Assembly: GCF_029625905.1 (NCBI RefSeq)
Contig: NZ_JARTLM010000006.1
Coordinates: forward strand, 1 to 64,000
From: Hydrogenovibrio sp. 3SP14C1
GTDB lineage: Bacteria > Pseudomonadota > Gammaproteobacteria > Thiomicrospirales > Thiomicrospiraceae
DNA: 64,000 bases
Reading direction: 5' to 3'
Shown here: in pieces, positions 15,755 to 23,241 of the stretch
Position numbering within the stretch: position 1 is the stretch's first letter
How the letters are laid out: each line of letters begins with the position of its first letter
The notes under the pieces: model-generated
What the model was told of the DNA's origin: nothing
What the model saw: only the letters and a program-made list of their open reading frames with translations
Databases searched by the model: none
Program-made: the position numbers and the translations under genes

Positions 15755-16699
15755 TTAATCTTGTGGGCTTTTCCGGCGCCATAAGCCATTTTCTTTAATC
15801 ATTGGATATTGTGCCCAATGCGCAAATTCTGATCGCGTAATGCAGTCAGAGGTCTTTTTTGCCTGCCCCGCAATTTGTTTGAAAATGACATAGTCTTTTG
15901 ACGGTTTTTGACTGCGTGATTCATCGACAATTTGTCGCATCGACCAATCCTTTCCGACCTTACCATTACTATAAATCTCTCCAAGTTGTATGTCTTCTGG
16001 GGCAAGATGGGTTGTATGGGCATTTAAGTTAGCCAGTTCAAAGATACGCTTTAATTCATGCTCATTAATATCGACGAAAGAATCAATTTCTTTTAAGGCG
16101 TGAATAAAGTCTTCATGCGACAAATTTTCATGAGATGGATCGCTTGGGTAAGAACTTTGTTGAAAAGAGGCTGGGTAACGACGCCAATGGAAAAGCGCAT
16201 TAAAAATCATCGCCACCACGAGAATGGACAGTACATTTAATAGCACTGGTGTGACTATAAATTGATACCCCAATGCGTGAATACTTTCCCCCCCAATGGC
16301 TGCGGTTAAGGCTGTGGCTCCGCCTGGAGGATGAATGCATTTAAGGTAATACATCGCTAAGATTGCTAAACCAACCGCGGAACTTGCCGCTAAGATGGGT
16401 GGGTCAATCAGCAGTGCGCAGCTCACACCAATGAAAGCGGAAATGAGATTACCGCCCACCAGTGGCCAAGGTTGAGATAGAGGACCATGTGGCACAGCAA
16501 ACAATAAGACAGCAGAAGCCCCCATAGAAGCCACCAAGGCGACACTGGCAGAGAGCTCTAAAAAGGCGCGGCTGATCAAAAGAATCAGTAGAATCGACAA
16601 AAAACCGCCTAGGGCAGAAATGAGTTTTTCATGATGGCTAGCCTGAGTCTGGTTGATTCCCCAAAACTCTTTGAATGAATGCAGTTTGCTTCGAATCAT
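15755..16699 (-). CDS. HPP-family integral membrane protein with C-terminal extension
   Basis: 314 residues. The N-terminal 170 residues carry about five helices and the family motif KCIHPPGGATAL (near 119-130). HPP proteins are inner-membrane proteins; some members have been linked to nitrite transport in plastids and cyanobacteria, but bacterial roles are mostly unknown. Residues 180-314 form a hydrophilic cytoplasmic extension (LSHEDFIHALKEID, then LGEIYSNGKVGKDW) that I do not recognise as a CBS pair. It is divergent from modE. The ribosome-binding site is weak. Confidence 0.75.
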   Translation of the reverse strand: MIRSKLHSFKEFWGINQTQASHHEKLISALGGFLSILLILLISRAFLELSASVALVASMGASAVLLFAVPHGPLSQPWPLVGGNLISAFIGVSCALLIDPPILAASSAVGLAILAMYYLKCIHPPGGATALTAAIGGESIHALGYQFIVTPVLLNVLSILVVAMIFNALFHWRRYPASFQQSSYPSDPSHENLSHEDFIHALKEIDSFVDINEHELKRIFELANLNAHTTHLAPEDIQLGEIYSNGKVGKDWSMRQIVDESRSQKPSKDYVIFKQIAGQAKKTSDCITRSEFAHWAQYPMIKENGLWRRKSPQD

Positions 16700-16832
16700 A
16701 AACTTTTGGACCCTGTTTTAAGCGGTATAAATAAGAAAAATAACATGATGCTGACAATTAAACAATTACTTCATGACAAAGAACTGTGAATTTATGGAAA
16801 TGTTGCGTCATGGACTTTTCTGTTTTATACTT

Positions 16833-16856
16833 CGATATGTATTTAAGGTAATAACG
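16833..16856 (+). promoter_or_regulatory. Probable ModE box upstream of modE
   Basis: CGATATGTA and, on the other strand, CGTTATTACC form an imperfect inverted repeat like the ModE operator (CG-TATAta arms). The site starts 37 bases before the modE ATG and is nearly identical to the one before modA, pointing to autoregulation by molybdate-loaded ModE. Confidence 0.7.
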
Positions 16857-16869
16857 AGAATAACCTCTA

Positions 16870-17682
16870 ATGTCTTCTGAGCAATCATCCGAACAATTAG
16901 TGCAGTCATTTTTAATGGGCAGTAAACAATCCCAGTCAGGACAGCGTCGTTTGGATTTGTTAAATAAAATTGACGCGCTAGGCTCTTTATCAGCAGCGGC
17001 CAAGGCATGCGGTATGAGTTACAAAGGTGCCTGGCAGGCCGTCGAAGCGATGAATCAATTATCCGGTGTGCCATTAGTGACTCCTCAGAAAGGGGGCGCA
17101 GGCGGGGGCGGAATGGTTCTGACACAAGCAGGACGCTCTTTGGTGGCAGCTTATCAATTATTCAACGAACAGATGCAACATTGGTTGAGAGAATTGGAAA
17201 CAATGTCTCCTGATGTGCTAAGTCAGCTAGATTTAATGAGGAAGATTTCGATGAAAACCAGTGCTAGAAACTTATTCCATGGTTCTGTGACAAAAATTGA
17301 AAAAGGTGCTGTGAATTGTGATGTTACCTTAGCGATAGGGGGCGGCAGTGAAGTTGTTGCACAGATTACGCGAGGAAGTTTGGAGCGGTTGGCGCTAGAA
17401 GTCGGCTCTGATGCCTATGCTTTAATTAAAGCAAGCTGGGTCATCTTGATGGAACCGCAAAAAGGTGCGTTCAAAACAAGTGCCAGAAATCAATTCTGCG
17501 GTTCCATCATGAAGATAGACGTCGGTGAGATCAACAGCGATGTTTCCATTCAGCTGGAAGGCGATCAGGCTATCTCTGCCATTGTCACTAATCAAAGCGT
17601 TGCAAGCTTAGGTTTGGTGGCGGGGCATCGTTGCTGTGCTTTGGTTAAAGCCAGTCATGTATTATTGGCCGTTTCGGATTAA
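16870..17682 (+). CDS. modE: Molybdate-responsive regulator ModE
   Basis: 270 residues. The N-terminal winged helix (about 20-120) has the ModE-type stretch LGSLSAAAKACGMSYKGAW. Two tandem Mop/TOBE molybdate-binding domains follow, each beginning with a TSARN motif (near 134 and 199). This is the full ModE plan, a dimer that represses molybdate uptake genes when molybdate is bound. The ATG at 16870 is preceded by a near-palindromic ModE-type site; a second precedes modA. It is transcribed with or just ahead of modABC and divergent from the HPP-family gene. Confidence 0.93.
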   Translation: MSSEQSSEQLVQSFLMGSKQSQSGQRRLDLLNKIDALGSLSAAAKACGMSYKGAWQAVEAMNQLSGVPLVTPQKGGAGGGGMVLTQAGRSLVAAYQLFNEQMQHWLRELETMSPDVLSQLDLMRKISMKTSARNLFHGSVTKIEKGAVNCDVTLAIGGGSEVVAQITRGSLERLALEVGSDAYALIKASWVILMEPQKGAFKTSARNQFCGSIMKIDVGEINSDVSIQLEGDQAISAIVTNQSVASLGLVAGHRCCALVKASHVLLAVSD

Positions 17683-17696
17683 AATTTTTTACATTT

Positions 17697-17720
17697 CGAT
17701 ATGTACCAAAGGTAATAAAG
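17697..17720 (+). promoter_or_regulatory. Probable ModE box upstream of modA
   Basis: It matches the site before modE at 20 of 24 positions, differing only in the central three bases and one arm base. It lies between modE and modA, starting 45 bases before the modA ATG. This suggests a separate ModE-controlled promoter for modABC. Confidence 0.7.
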
Positions 17721-17741
17721 ATTAATTTAAGGGAGGTTAGG

Positions 17742-18503
17742 ATGAAAAATTTGATTGGTTGGGGGAGTCTGGTCGTGAGCATATTGTTCAGCACTGTGGT
17801 TTATGCTGAAAGTGCAACCATTGCAGTGGCCTCAAATTTTACCAAAACAATTGAAGTCATTGGGCAGGCTTTTGAGAAGGAAACCGGGCATCAGATTAGG
17901 TTTTCTTTTGGCCCGACCGGCAAGTTGTATGCCCAGATTAAAAACGGCGCACCGTTTGATGCGTTTTTCGGTGCAGATGAACGCCGTCCAAAAAAGACCA
18001 TTGAGGATGGACTTGGCGTTAAACAAAGCTATTTTGTTTATGCACAAGGTCAGATTGTTTTATATAGCGCAAAATACCCTGTCGATAGCCAACCGATTGA
18101 GGTTTTAAGGTCGGCTGATTTTAAACACTTGTCTATTGCCAATCCTAAAACAGCACCTTACGGAGAAAGAGCAGTGGCTTTTCTAAAGAAAAAAGGGCTT
18201 TATGAGCACGTTAAATCTAGAATCGTCAATGGAGAAAGTATTGCTCACGCTTTTCAATATGTGGCGACGCATAATGCACCGATTGGCTTTGTTGCCATGT
18301 CTCAAGTGGTCGACCCCAAGAGCCCAGTTTACCAAAAAGGTGCTTATTGGGTGGTACCAGCTTCAGATTATGCCCCTATTAATCAGGGCGCTTTGGTTTT
18401 GAAACGTGGCGAGAACAATGTAGCTGTTCAGGCTTTCATGAACTTTATGAAAACCCAAAAAGCAATTACGATTATGAACCGTTATGGCTATAAGGTGGAT
18501 TAA
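17742..18503 (+). CDS. modA: Molybdate ABC transporter substrate-binding protein
   Basis: 253 residues with a signal peptide (about 1-22, ends VYA). The mature start ATIAVASNFTKTIEVIGQAF is typical of ModA, followed by FSFGPTGKLYAQIKNGAPFD and, later, AFQYVATHNAPIGFV. It binds molybdate or tungstate in the periplasm and delivers it to ModB/ModC. A GGGAGG ribosome-binding site precedes the ATG. A 91-base gap with two inverted repeats separates it from modB. Confidence 0.95.
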   Translation: MKNLIGWGSLVVSILFSTVVYAESATIAVASNFTKTIEVIGQAFEKETGHQIRFSFGPTGKLYAQIKNGAPFDAFFGADERRPKKTIEDGLGVKQSYFVYAQGQIVLYSAKYPVDSQPIEVLRSADFKHLSIANPKTAPYGERAVAFLKKKGLYEHVKSRIVNGESIAHAFQYVATHNAPIGFVAMSQVVDPKSPVYQKGAYWVVPASDYAPINQGALVLKRGENNVAVQAFMNFMKTQKAITIMNRYGYKVD

Positions 18504-18504
18504 A

Positions 18505-18524
18505 GAACGCGGTATAATGCGTTC
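18505..18524 (+). promoter_or_regulatory. Hairpin with embedded TATAAT between modA and modB
   Basis: GAACGC/GCGTTC form a 6-bp stem whose 8-base loop contains TATAAT, immediately after the modA stop. It may be an attenuating hairpin or mRNA-end stabiliser; a promoter is possible, but no -35 is visible at the right spacing. Confidence 0.35.
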
Positions 18525-18526
18525 AA

Positions 18527-18548
18527 AAATAGCCAGGCCTGGTTATTT
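18527..18548 (+). terminator. Terminator-like hairpin centred on the palindrome, modA-modB gap
   Basis: AAATAGCCA pairs with TGGTTATTT around GGCC with one wobble pair. In an operon this would give partial termination and lower modBC relative to modA, as is common for ABC transporters whose binding protein is needed in excess. Confidence 0.5.
18533..18542. repeat. CCAGGCCTGG palindrome, copy 3
   Basis: Exact copy, intergenic between modA and modB, centre of an A/T-extended hairpin. Confidence 0.85.
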
Positions 18549-18594
18549 ATAAAGGATTTTGGTTTTCTAAAATAGGATTAAAGCAGGGAAGAAC

Positions 18595-19290
18595 ATGCTT
18601 GAACTTTTCGGTACAGAAGTCAATTTAGCGCCTATTTGGCTAACGCTTGAAGTCGCAACGATGACGACTTTGATTCTACTGGTGGTGGGCACCCCTTTAG
18701 CTTGGTGGATGGCTCAAATGCGTTCTTCCAATAAGGTGTTGCTGGAGGCATTGGTCGCTTTGCCTTTAGTGCTGCCGCCCACGGTATTAGGGTTTTACTT
18801 GTTGATTGTCTTTAATCCAACAGGCCCAGTAACAGAGTTCCTTCGCTGGTTTGGTTTTGAAGGTCAACTGACCTTCAGCAAAACCGGCTTGGTTATCGGA
18901 TCGGTTTTTTATTCATTACCTTTTGCCGTGCAACCTTTGATGCATGCTTTTGAAGCGATCCCTCATCGTTTACTGGATGCAGCCGCCACTCTGAGAGCCT
19001 CTTTTTTAGATAGATTTAGAACCATAGTCTTGCCATTATCTCGGCGAGGTATTCTGATTGCTGCAACTTTGACGTTTGCGCACACCGTGGGGGAATTTGG
19101 TGTGGTCTTAATGGTAGGCGGTAATATTCCTGGTGAAACGCGTATGGTTTCCATTGATATTTTCGATCATGTGGAAAGTATGGAATATACTCAGGCGCAT
19201 CTGCTATCCGGCATGATGTTGGTATTCTCCTTGGCTGTTTTGATGTTGGTCTATGGCATGAATCGACGTTTTGGCGTTAAGGTAGGATGA
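18595..19290 (+). CDS. modB: Molybdate ABC transporter permease
   Basis: 231-residue inner-membrane permease with five or six helices. It has ALPLVLPPTVLGFYLL (about 55-70) and the EAA-like cytoplasmic loop DAAATLRASFLDRFRTIVLP that contacts ModC. FAHTVGEFGVVLMVGGNIPGET near 162-183 is characteristic of ModB. The ATG follows AGGGAAG. modC begins 4 bases after its stop, so the two are translationally linked. Confidence 0.96.
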   Translation: MLELFGTEVNLAPIWLTLEVATMTTLILLVVGTPLAWWMAQMRSSNKVLLEALVALPLVLPPTVLGFYLLIVFNPTGPVTEFLRWFGFEGQLTFSKTGLVIGSVFYSLPFAVQPLMHAFEAIPHRLLDAAATLRASFLDRFRTIVLPLSRRGILIAATLTFAHTVGEFGVVLMVGGNIPGETRMVSIDIFDHVESMEYTQAHLLSGMMLVFSLAVLMLVYGMNRRFGVKVG

Positions 19291-19294
19291 TCTG

Positions 19295-20374
19295 ATGAAG
19301 CAATCGATACAGATGCAGGGCAATCTCCAACTCGAGTTGGGTCACTTTAAACTCGATACGGGTCCTTTCGATTTTCCTTTGCAGGGCATTACGGTTTTGT
19401 TTGGTCGATCGGGAAGTGGTAAAAGTACATTGCTGCGAGCAATTGCTGGACTGGATAAACGAACGAATGGTGCTTTACAAGTAGGGGGTGCCGTGTGGCA
19501 GGTTGGAAAAAGTCATGTAAAAACTGCTTCTCGAGATATTGGTTTTGTGTTTCAAGATGCTGCCTTATTTCCGCATATGACGGTGCGTGAGAATTTGTTA
19601 TATGGTCTTAAACGCTTGCCTAAAAGTGTGACCCCGATGGATTTTGATTCCTTGGTAGATAAAGTCGGTATTCGCGATAAATTGGATCGCGCCGTGACCT
19701 ACTTGTCGGGTGGGGAGCGTCAGAGAGTGGCAATTGCGCGCGCATTGCTCATGCGCCCGAAGTTGCTTTGTATGGATGAACCGCTCTCGGCGTTAGACTG
19801 GCAAGCCAAGGCAGAAATGTTAACGCTGCTGGAAAATCTTATTGCTGATTATGGTATTCCGGTGTTGTATATTACCCATGTGCCTGCAGAGGTTGAGCGC
19901 TTAGCTGATCGGGTGGTGTTTATGTCGAAAGGCAGAATAGAGTCGGTCGAATCGTTACAAGAGGCTTTGAATCGAGTTGATTCTCCTTTGTTTGATGAAC
20001 AGGGTGCTGTATCGGTCATTCAGGCAAAGATGTTGTCACCAGAACATGGCCTAACCCCTGTGCAACTCGGTCAGGATACGCTTTGGCTCTCCGGCCCGGC
20101 TTTATCAGACAAGAGTGCTGTGCGAGTTAGGGTGTTGGCAAAGGATGTCAGCCTGGCATTGTCAGACCCGCAAGCTTTGAGCATTATTAACCACCTTGAA
20201 GTCACCATTGTGGAATTGATCCCGCAAGGGTCACATCGTTTATTAGTGCGATTGAGGCTAAGAGATGGTCAAAATTTGTTTTGTGAAGTGACACAGCATT
20301 CAGCTGACCGCTTAGCGCTGAAGCCAGGCTTGGTGGTTTTTGCATTAATCAAATCTGTTGCGGTCACCAATTAA
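19295..20374 (+). CDS. modC: Molybdate ABC transporter ATP-binding protein
   Basis: 359 residues. It has Walker A GRSGSGKST (37-45), ABC signature LSGGERQ (137-143), Walker B LLCMDEP near 160 and a switch His in ITHVP near 195. A C-terminal Mop/TOBE domain (about 290-357) can bind molybdate for trans-inhibition. It powers import with ModA and ModB. The gene ends 15 bases before the convergent histidine kinase gene, with no obvious terminator between. Confidence 0.96.
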   Translation: MKQSIQMQGNLQLELGHFKLDTGPFDFPLQGITVLFGRSGSGKSTLLRAIAGLDKRTNGALQVGGAVWQVGKSHVKTASRDIGFVFQDAALFPHMTVRENLLYGLKRLPKSVTPMDFDSLVDKVGIRDKLDRAVTYLSGGERQRVAIARALLMRPKLLCMDEPLSALDWQAKAEMLTLLENLIADYGIPVLYITHVPAEVERLADRVVFMSKGRIESVESLQEALNRVDSPLFDEQGAVSVIQAKMLSPEHGLTPVQLGQDTLWLSGPALSDKSAVRVRVLAKDVSLALSDPQALSIINHLEVTIVELIPQGSHRLLVRLRLRDGQNLFCEVTQHSADRLALKPGLVVFALIKSVAVTN

Positions 20375-20388
20375 ATTAATGACAATCG

Positions 20389-23082
20389 TCAAGCATGTTG
20401 TTGCTCTTTAATGATTGAAATAATTTCGGCCACATTGATCGGTTTGGTGAGGTATTTATCGAACCCTTGGGTGAGCCCTTTTTTTACATCTTCTTTCATG
20501 GCATTTGCTGTTAAAGCATAAAGCTGGGCTCCTTGGCTCATCAGTTCAGGAATGGCTCTTAATATTGGCAATGCCTCATCGCCATTCATGCCTGGCAAAT
20601 TGATATCGACGAAGACAATATCAGGCAGGGTTTGCTGTGCTTTGACAATACCATCTTCCGCATTGGCTGCAATGACCAGTTCACAACCCTCAAGCGTTTC
20701 GATGATATTGGCCATCAGTTGCATGTTGGCTGGGTTGTCTTCGATATACAATATTTTTAAGCGTGTTGTATTTGGCGAATCGCTTTTCAAAGCAGGTTCA
20801 TCAATCAAAGTTTCTGTTTTTGAAGAACATTGTTCTAATGACTTTGAGTCCATGTCATTTGCGATTGGAATCTCGAACCAGAATTTAGAACCAACCCCTT
20901 CCGTACTTTCGAATCCAACTTGACCGTGCATTTTTTCTATAAGGTCTTTCGTGATGGCTAGTCCGATTCCTGTGCCTTCAATGGTTGAAGTTTCATGACC
21001 CAGTCGGTTAAATGGCTGGAAGAGTTTTTTCTGATGTTTTTCAACGATACCATAGCCAGTGTCCTGGATATTAATCCTAATGCAATCCTTTGACAAAGCG
21101 GAATTCTCGTGTGATTTTTTTTCAGCGAATAGGGTGACTTCGCCATATTCACGATTATATTTGATGGCATTTGTTAAGAAGTTTACTAATACTTGTTTGA
21201 GACGTAAGTGATCAGCGATTACAAAAAAGTTACAGTTAGATTTTTCAGCAATATTGATTTTGATATGATGCTTTTCAGCCGCCGTGTGAACCATTTGTAA
21301 GCATTCTTCTACAACTGGTTTGAGCTCAGTTTTTTCAATTGAGAGTGAGATCTTACCCGCTTCTATTTTTGCCAATTCCAGTAAATCATTAATCAAATGC
21401 AAAAGATGTTCGCCACTGGTGGAAATGTTTTTTAATTGTTTTTTCTGTTTTTCCGATAAATCAGAAAGCTCTAGTAACTGCGCGAAGCCGATAATTGAAT
21501 TTAAGGGCGTTCGTAATTCATGACTCATACCAGATAAAAATTCTGACTTGGCTTGGTTTGATTTTTCAGCGACCAGTCTTTTTTCTTCAGCATCTTGTTT
21601 GGCTTGTTCAAGAGAGTGTTCCAAGTTAACACGTGCGGTGATGTCTTCTCGAATAGACAAATATTCTTTGATATTTCCGGCTTTATCCAGCAGAGGCATG
21701 ATGTAAGACATCACATAATAGGTTTCCCCATTTTTTCGTAGGTTTTTTATTTCACCCGACCAGATTTTTTTGGATTGTATGGTTTTCCAGATATCTACAA
21801 ACGTACTTTTAGGCATGTCGGGGTGGCGAACAATATTGTGAGAATTTCCAATAAGTTCTTCTTTTGAATAGCCACTTATCTGACAAAAGTTGTCATTGAC
21901 ATAGAGTATCGTGCCTTGCGGATCCGTTTGGGAAACAATTAAGGTCTGGTCTATGGCTTTTTGTTGATAATTAATCGAGTAGATCAGCTCGTTGATTTCA
22001 GACAATAACAGATTGAAACGATGTTTCATCTGTCCAATTTCATTGTTCTCAAAAATTTCTACTTTCTGGTCAAACGCTTTGCTTTGAATGATTTCACTCA
22101 TAACATGATCTAATCGACTGATTGGTTTGATGATTTCTTTACGCATCATGGCTAGTAGCATCACACTCAGGCCCAGCAAGATAATGAAAATAAAAGCAAA
22201 GACGATAATGTAGTTTTGGGTATTTTGCCAAGCTTCTGATTGGAGGACTTGATTCGGTTCAGAAACGACAATGGCAGCTTTAATCTTGCCTTGGTTATCA
22301 AATAAATTATGGGTGTAAAGGACCTGATGTTTTTGAAAATGCAAAGTATTATTGAGTAAGTCTCTCTCCGTAAAAGAGAGATTTTGTAGAGACTGTGTGT
22401 CATAAATCGGATTGTCATCCTGTACAAACTCTACTGGGGTTTCATTATCAGGTCGAATCGCTTTATAAATCGCAAACTGAAACCCGGATTGGTTCATGGT
22501 TTCTAGGATAGAGATGAAGCTTTGGGAAACGCTGATGAATCCAATCACTTCTTCTGGGTCGTCATCGGCAAAAGCAGGAATCATATCGATAAGCCGGTAA
22601 TTGGTGGAAGCACCGCCTATGTCGATTCCGCTGACATTTTTTCGGGTTTTCATTACTTTTTGAATCAGGTTGTGTCCCGTTAAATCCTGATTGTAACTGG
22701 GAATGTCGTAGCTTCTAATTAATGTGCGGCCATCTGCTGTAATGATATGCATACTAATTTGTTTAAATCGCGTCCATCGGGCAAATTTTTGTCGAGTGTT
22801 TTGTAATTCTTTAATTAAGAAATCACGGTCTTCAAAGGCCATTGCTTTTTTGAGTTGGCTATTGTTCACGTATGAGAGGTTGATGGCCTGACCGACGTCA
22901 AATTTCTTTTTAATTTGCTCATCCAATAGGGTAGAGATGACTTCACTGAAGTGTTCTTCAGCTTGCTTAAGATGAAACTGGTGTAAAAAGAAAGAAGCAG
23001 CGCTAAACAAAATAAATAAAATGACAAACAGCCATAGAATAAGCATGAACGGTTTTCGTAGCAAAGAGGACTTATTTATCAT
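20389..23082 (-). CDS. Membrane hybrid histidine kinase (periplasmic sensor, HAMP, PAS, kinase, receiver)
   Basis: 897 residues. Helix 1 (about 11-32) and helix 2 (about 289-311) bound a 255-residue periplasmic sensor of probable double-Cache type. HAMP follows (about 312-365), then an Aer-like PAS/PAC (about 380-490). The HisKA H-box is MSHELRTPLNSIIGF with the phospho-His near 518, and the ATPase has FLTNAIKYN, DTGYGI and GTGIGL. A C-terminal receiver (about 773-897) has Asp near 823 (VDINLPG) and LTKPI. All catalytic residues are present. Output must pass through an unlinked Hpt or regulator; none is adjacent. The stimulus is unknown. Confidence 0.92.
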   Translation of the reverse strand: MINKSSLLRKPFMLILWLFVILFILFSAASFFLHQFHLKQAEEHFSEVISTLLDEQIKKKFDVGQAINLSYVNNSQLKKAMAFEDRDFLIKELQNTRQKFARWTRFKQISMHIITADGRTLIRSYDIPSYNQDLTGHNLIQKVMKTRKNVSGIDIGGASTNYRLIDMIPAFADDDPEEVIGFISVSQSFISILETMNQSGFQFAIYKAIRPDNETPVEFVQDDNPIYDTQSLQNLSFTERDLLNNTLHFQKHQVLYTHNLFDNQGKIKAAIVVSEPNQVLQSEAWQNTQNYIIVFAFIFIILLGLSVMLLAMMRKEIIKPISRLDHVMSEIIQSKAFDQKVEIFENNEIGQMKHRFNLLLSEINELIYSINYQQKAIDQTLIVSQTDPQGTILYVNDNFCQISGYSKEELIGNSHNIVRHPDMPKSTFVDIWKTIQSKKIWSGEIKNLRKNGETYYVMSYIMPLLDKAGNIKEYLSIREDITARVNLEHSLEQAKQDAEEKRLVAEKSNQAKSEFLSGMSHELRTPLNSIIGFAQLLELSDLSEKQKKQLKNISTSGEHLLHLINDLLELAKIEAGKISLSIEKTELKPVVEECLQMVHTAAEKHHIKINIAEKSNCNFFVIADHLRLKQVLVNFLTNAIKYNREYGEVTLFAEKKSHENSALSKDCIRINIQDTGYGIVEKHQKKLFQPFNRLGHETSTIEGTGIGLAITKDLIEKMHGQVGFESTEGVGSKFWFEIPIANDMDSKSLEQCSSKTETLIDEPALKSDSPNTTRLKILYIEDNPANMQLMANIIETLEGCELVIAANAEDGIVKAQQTLPDIVFVDINLPGMNGDEALPILRAIPELMSQGAQLYALTANAMKEDVKKGLTQGFDKYLTKPINVAEIISIIKEQQHA

Positions 23083-23224
23083 AGTGTCAGAGGCTTATTT
23101 TTATTATGGTTAACGAAAGCTTAGTTTATCGAATTGTTCATTGAACTTTATTTAAAGTTTTTATACCCTTTTTATTTTCTTAATCACACACTAATAAAAG
23201 GGTTTTGTCTTGAGCCAAAAATAA

Positions 23225-23234
23225 CCAGGCCTGG
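23225..23234. repeat. CCAGGCCTGG palindrome, copy 4
   Basis: Exact copy, intergenic, 8 bases beyond the stop of the minus-strand P-type ATPase gene. On that strand it is followed by TTATTTTT, so it may help end that transcript, although the stem without flanking pairs is only CCA/TGG. Confidence 0.85.
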
Positions 23235-23241
23235 CTTTGTG

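Noticed and set aside
23225..23234. Palindrome copy 4 as a full intrinsic terminator
   Set aside because: Without flanking complementarity the stem is only three base pairs; it is recorded as a repeat with terminator-like position only.
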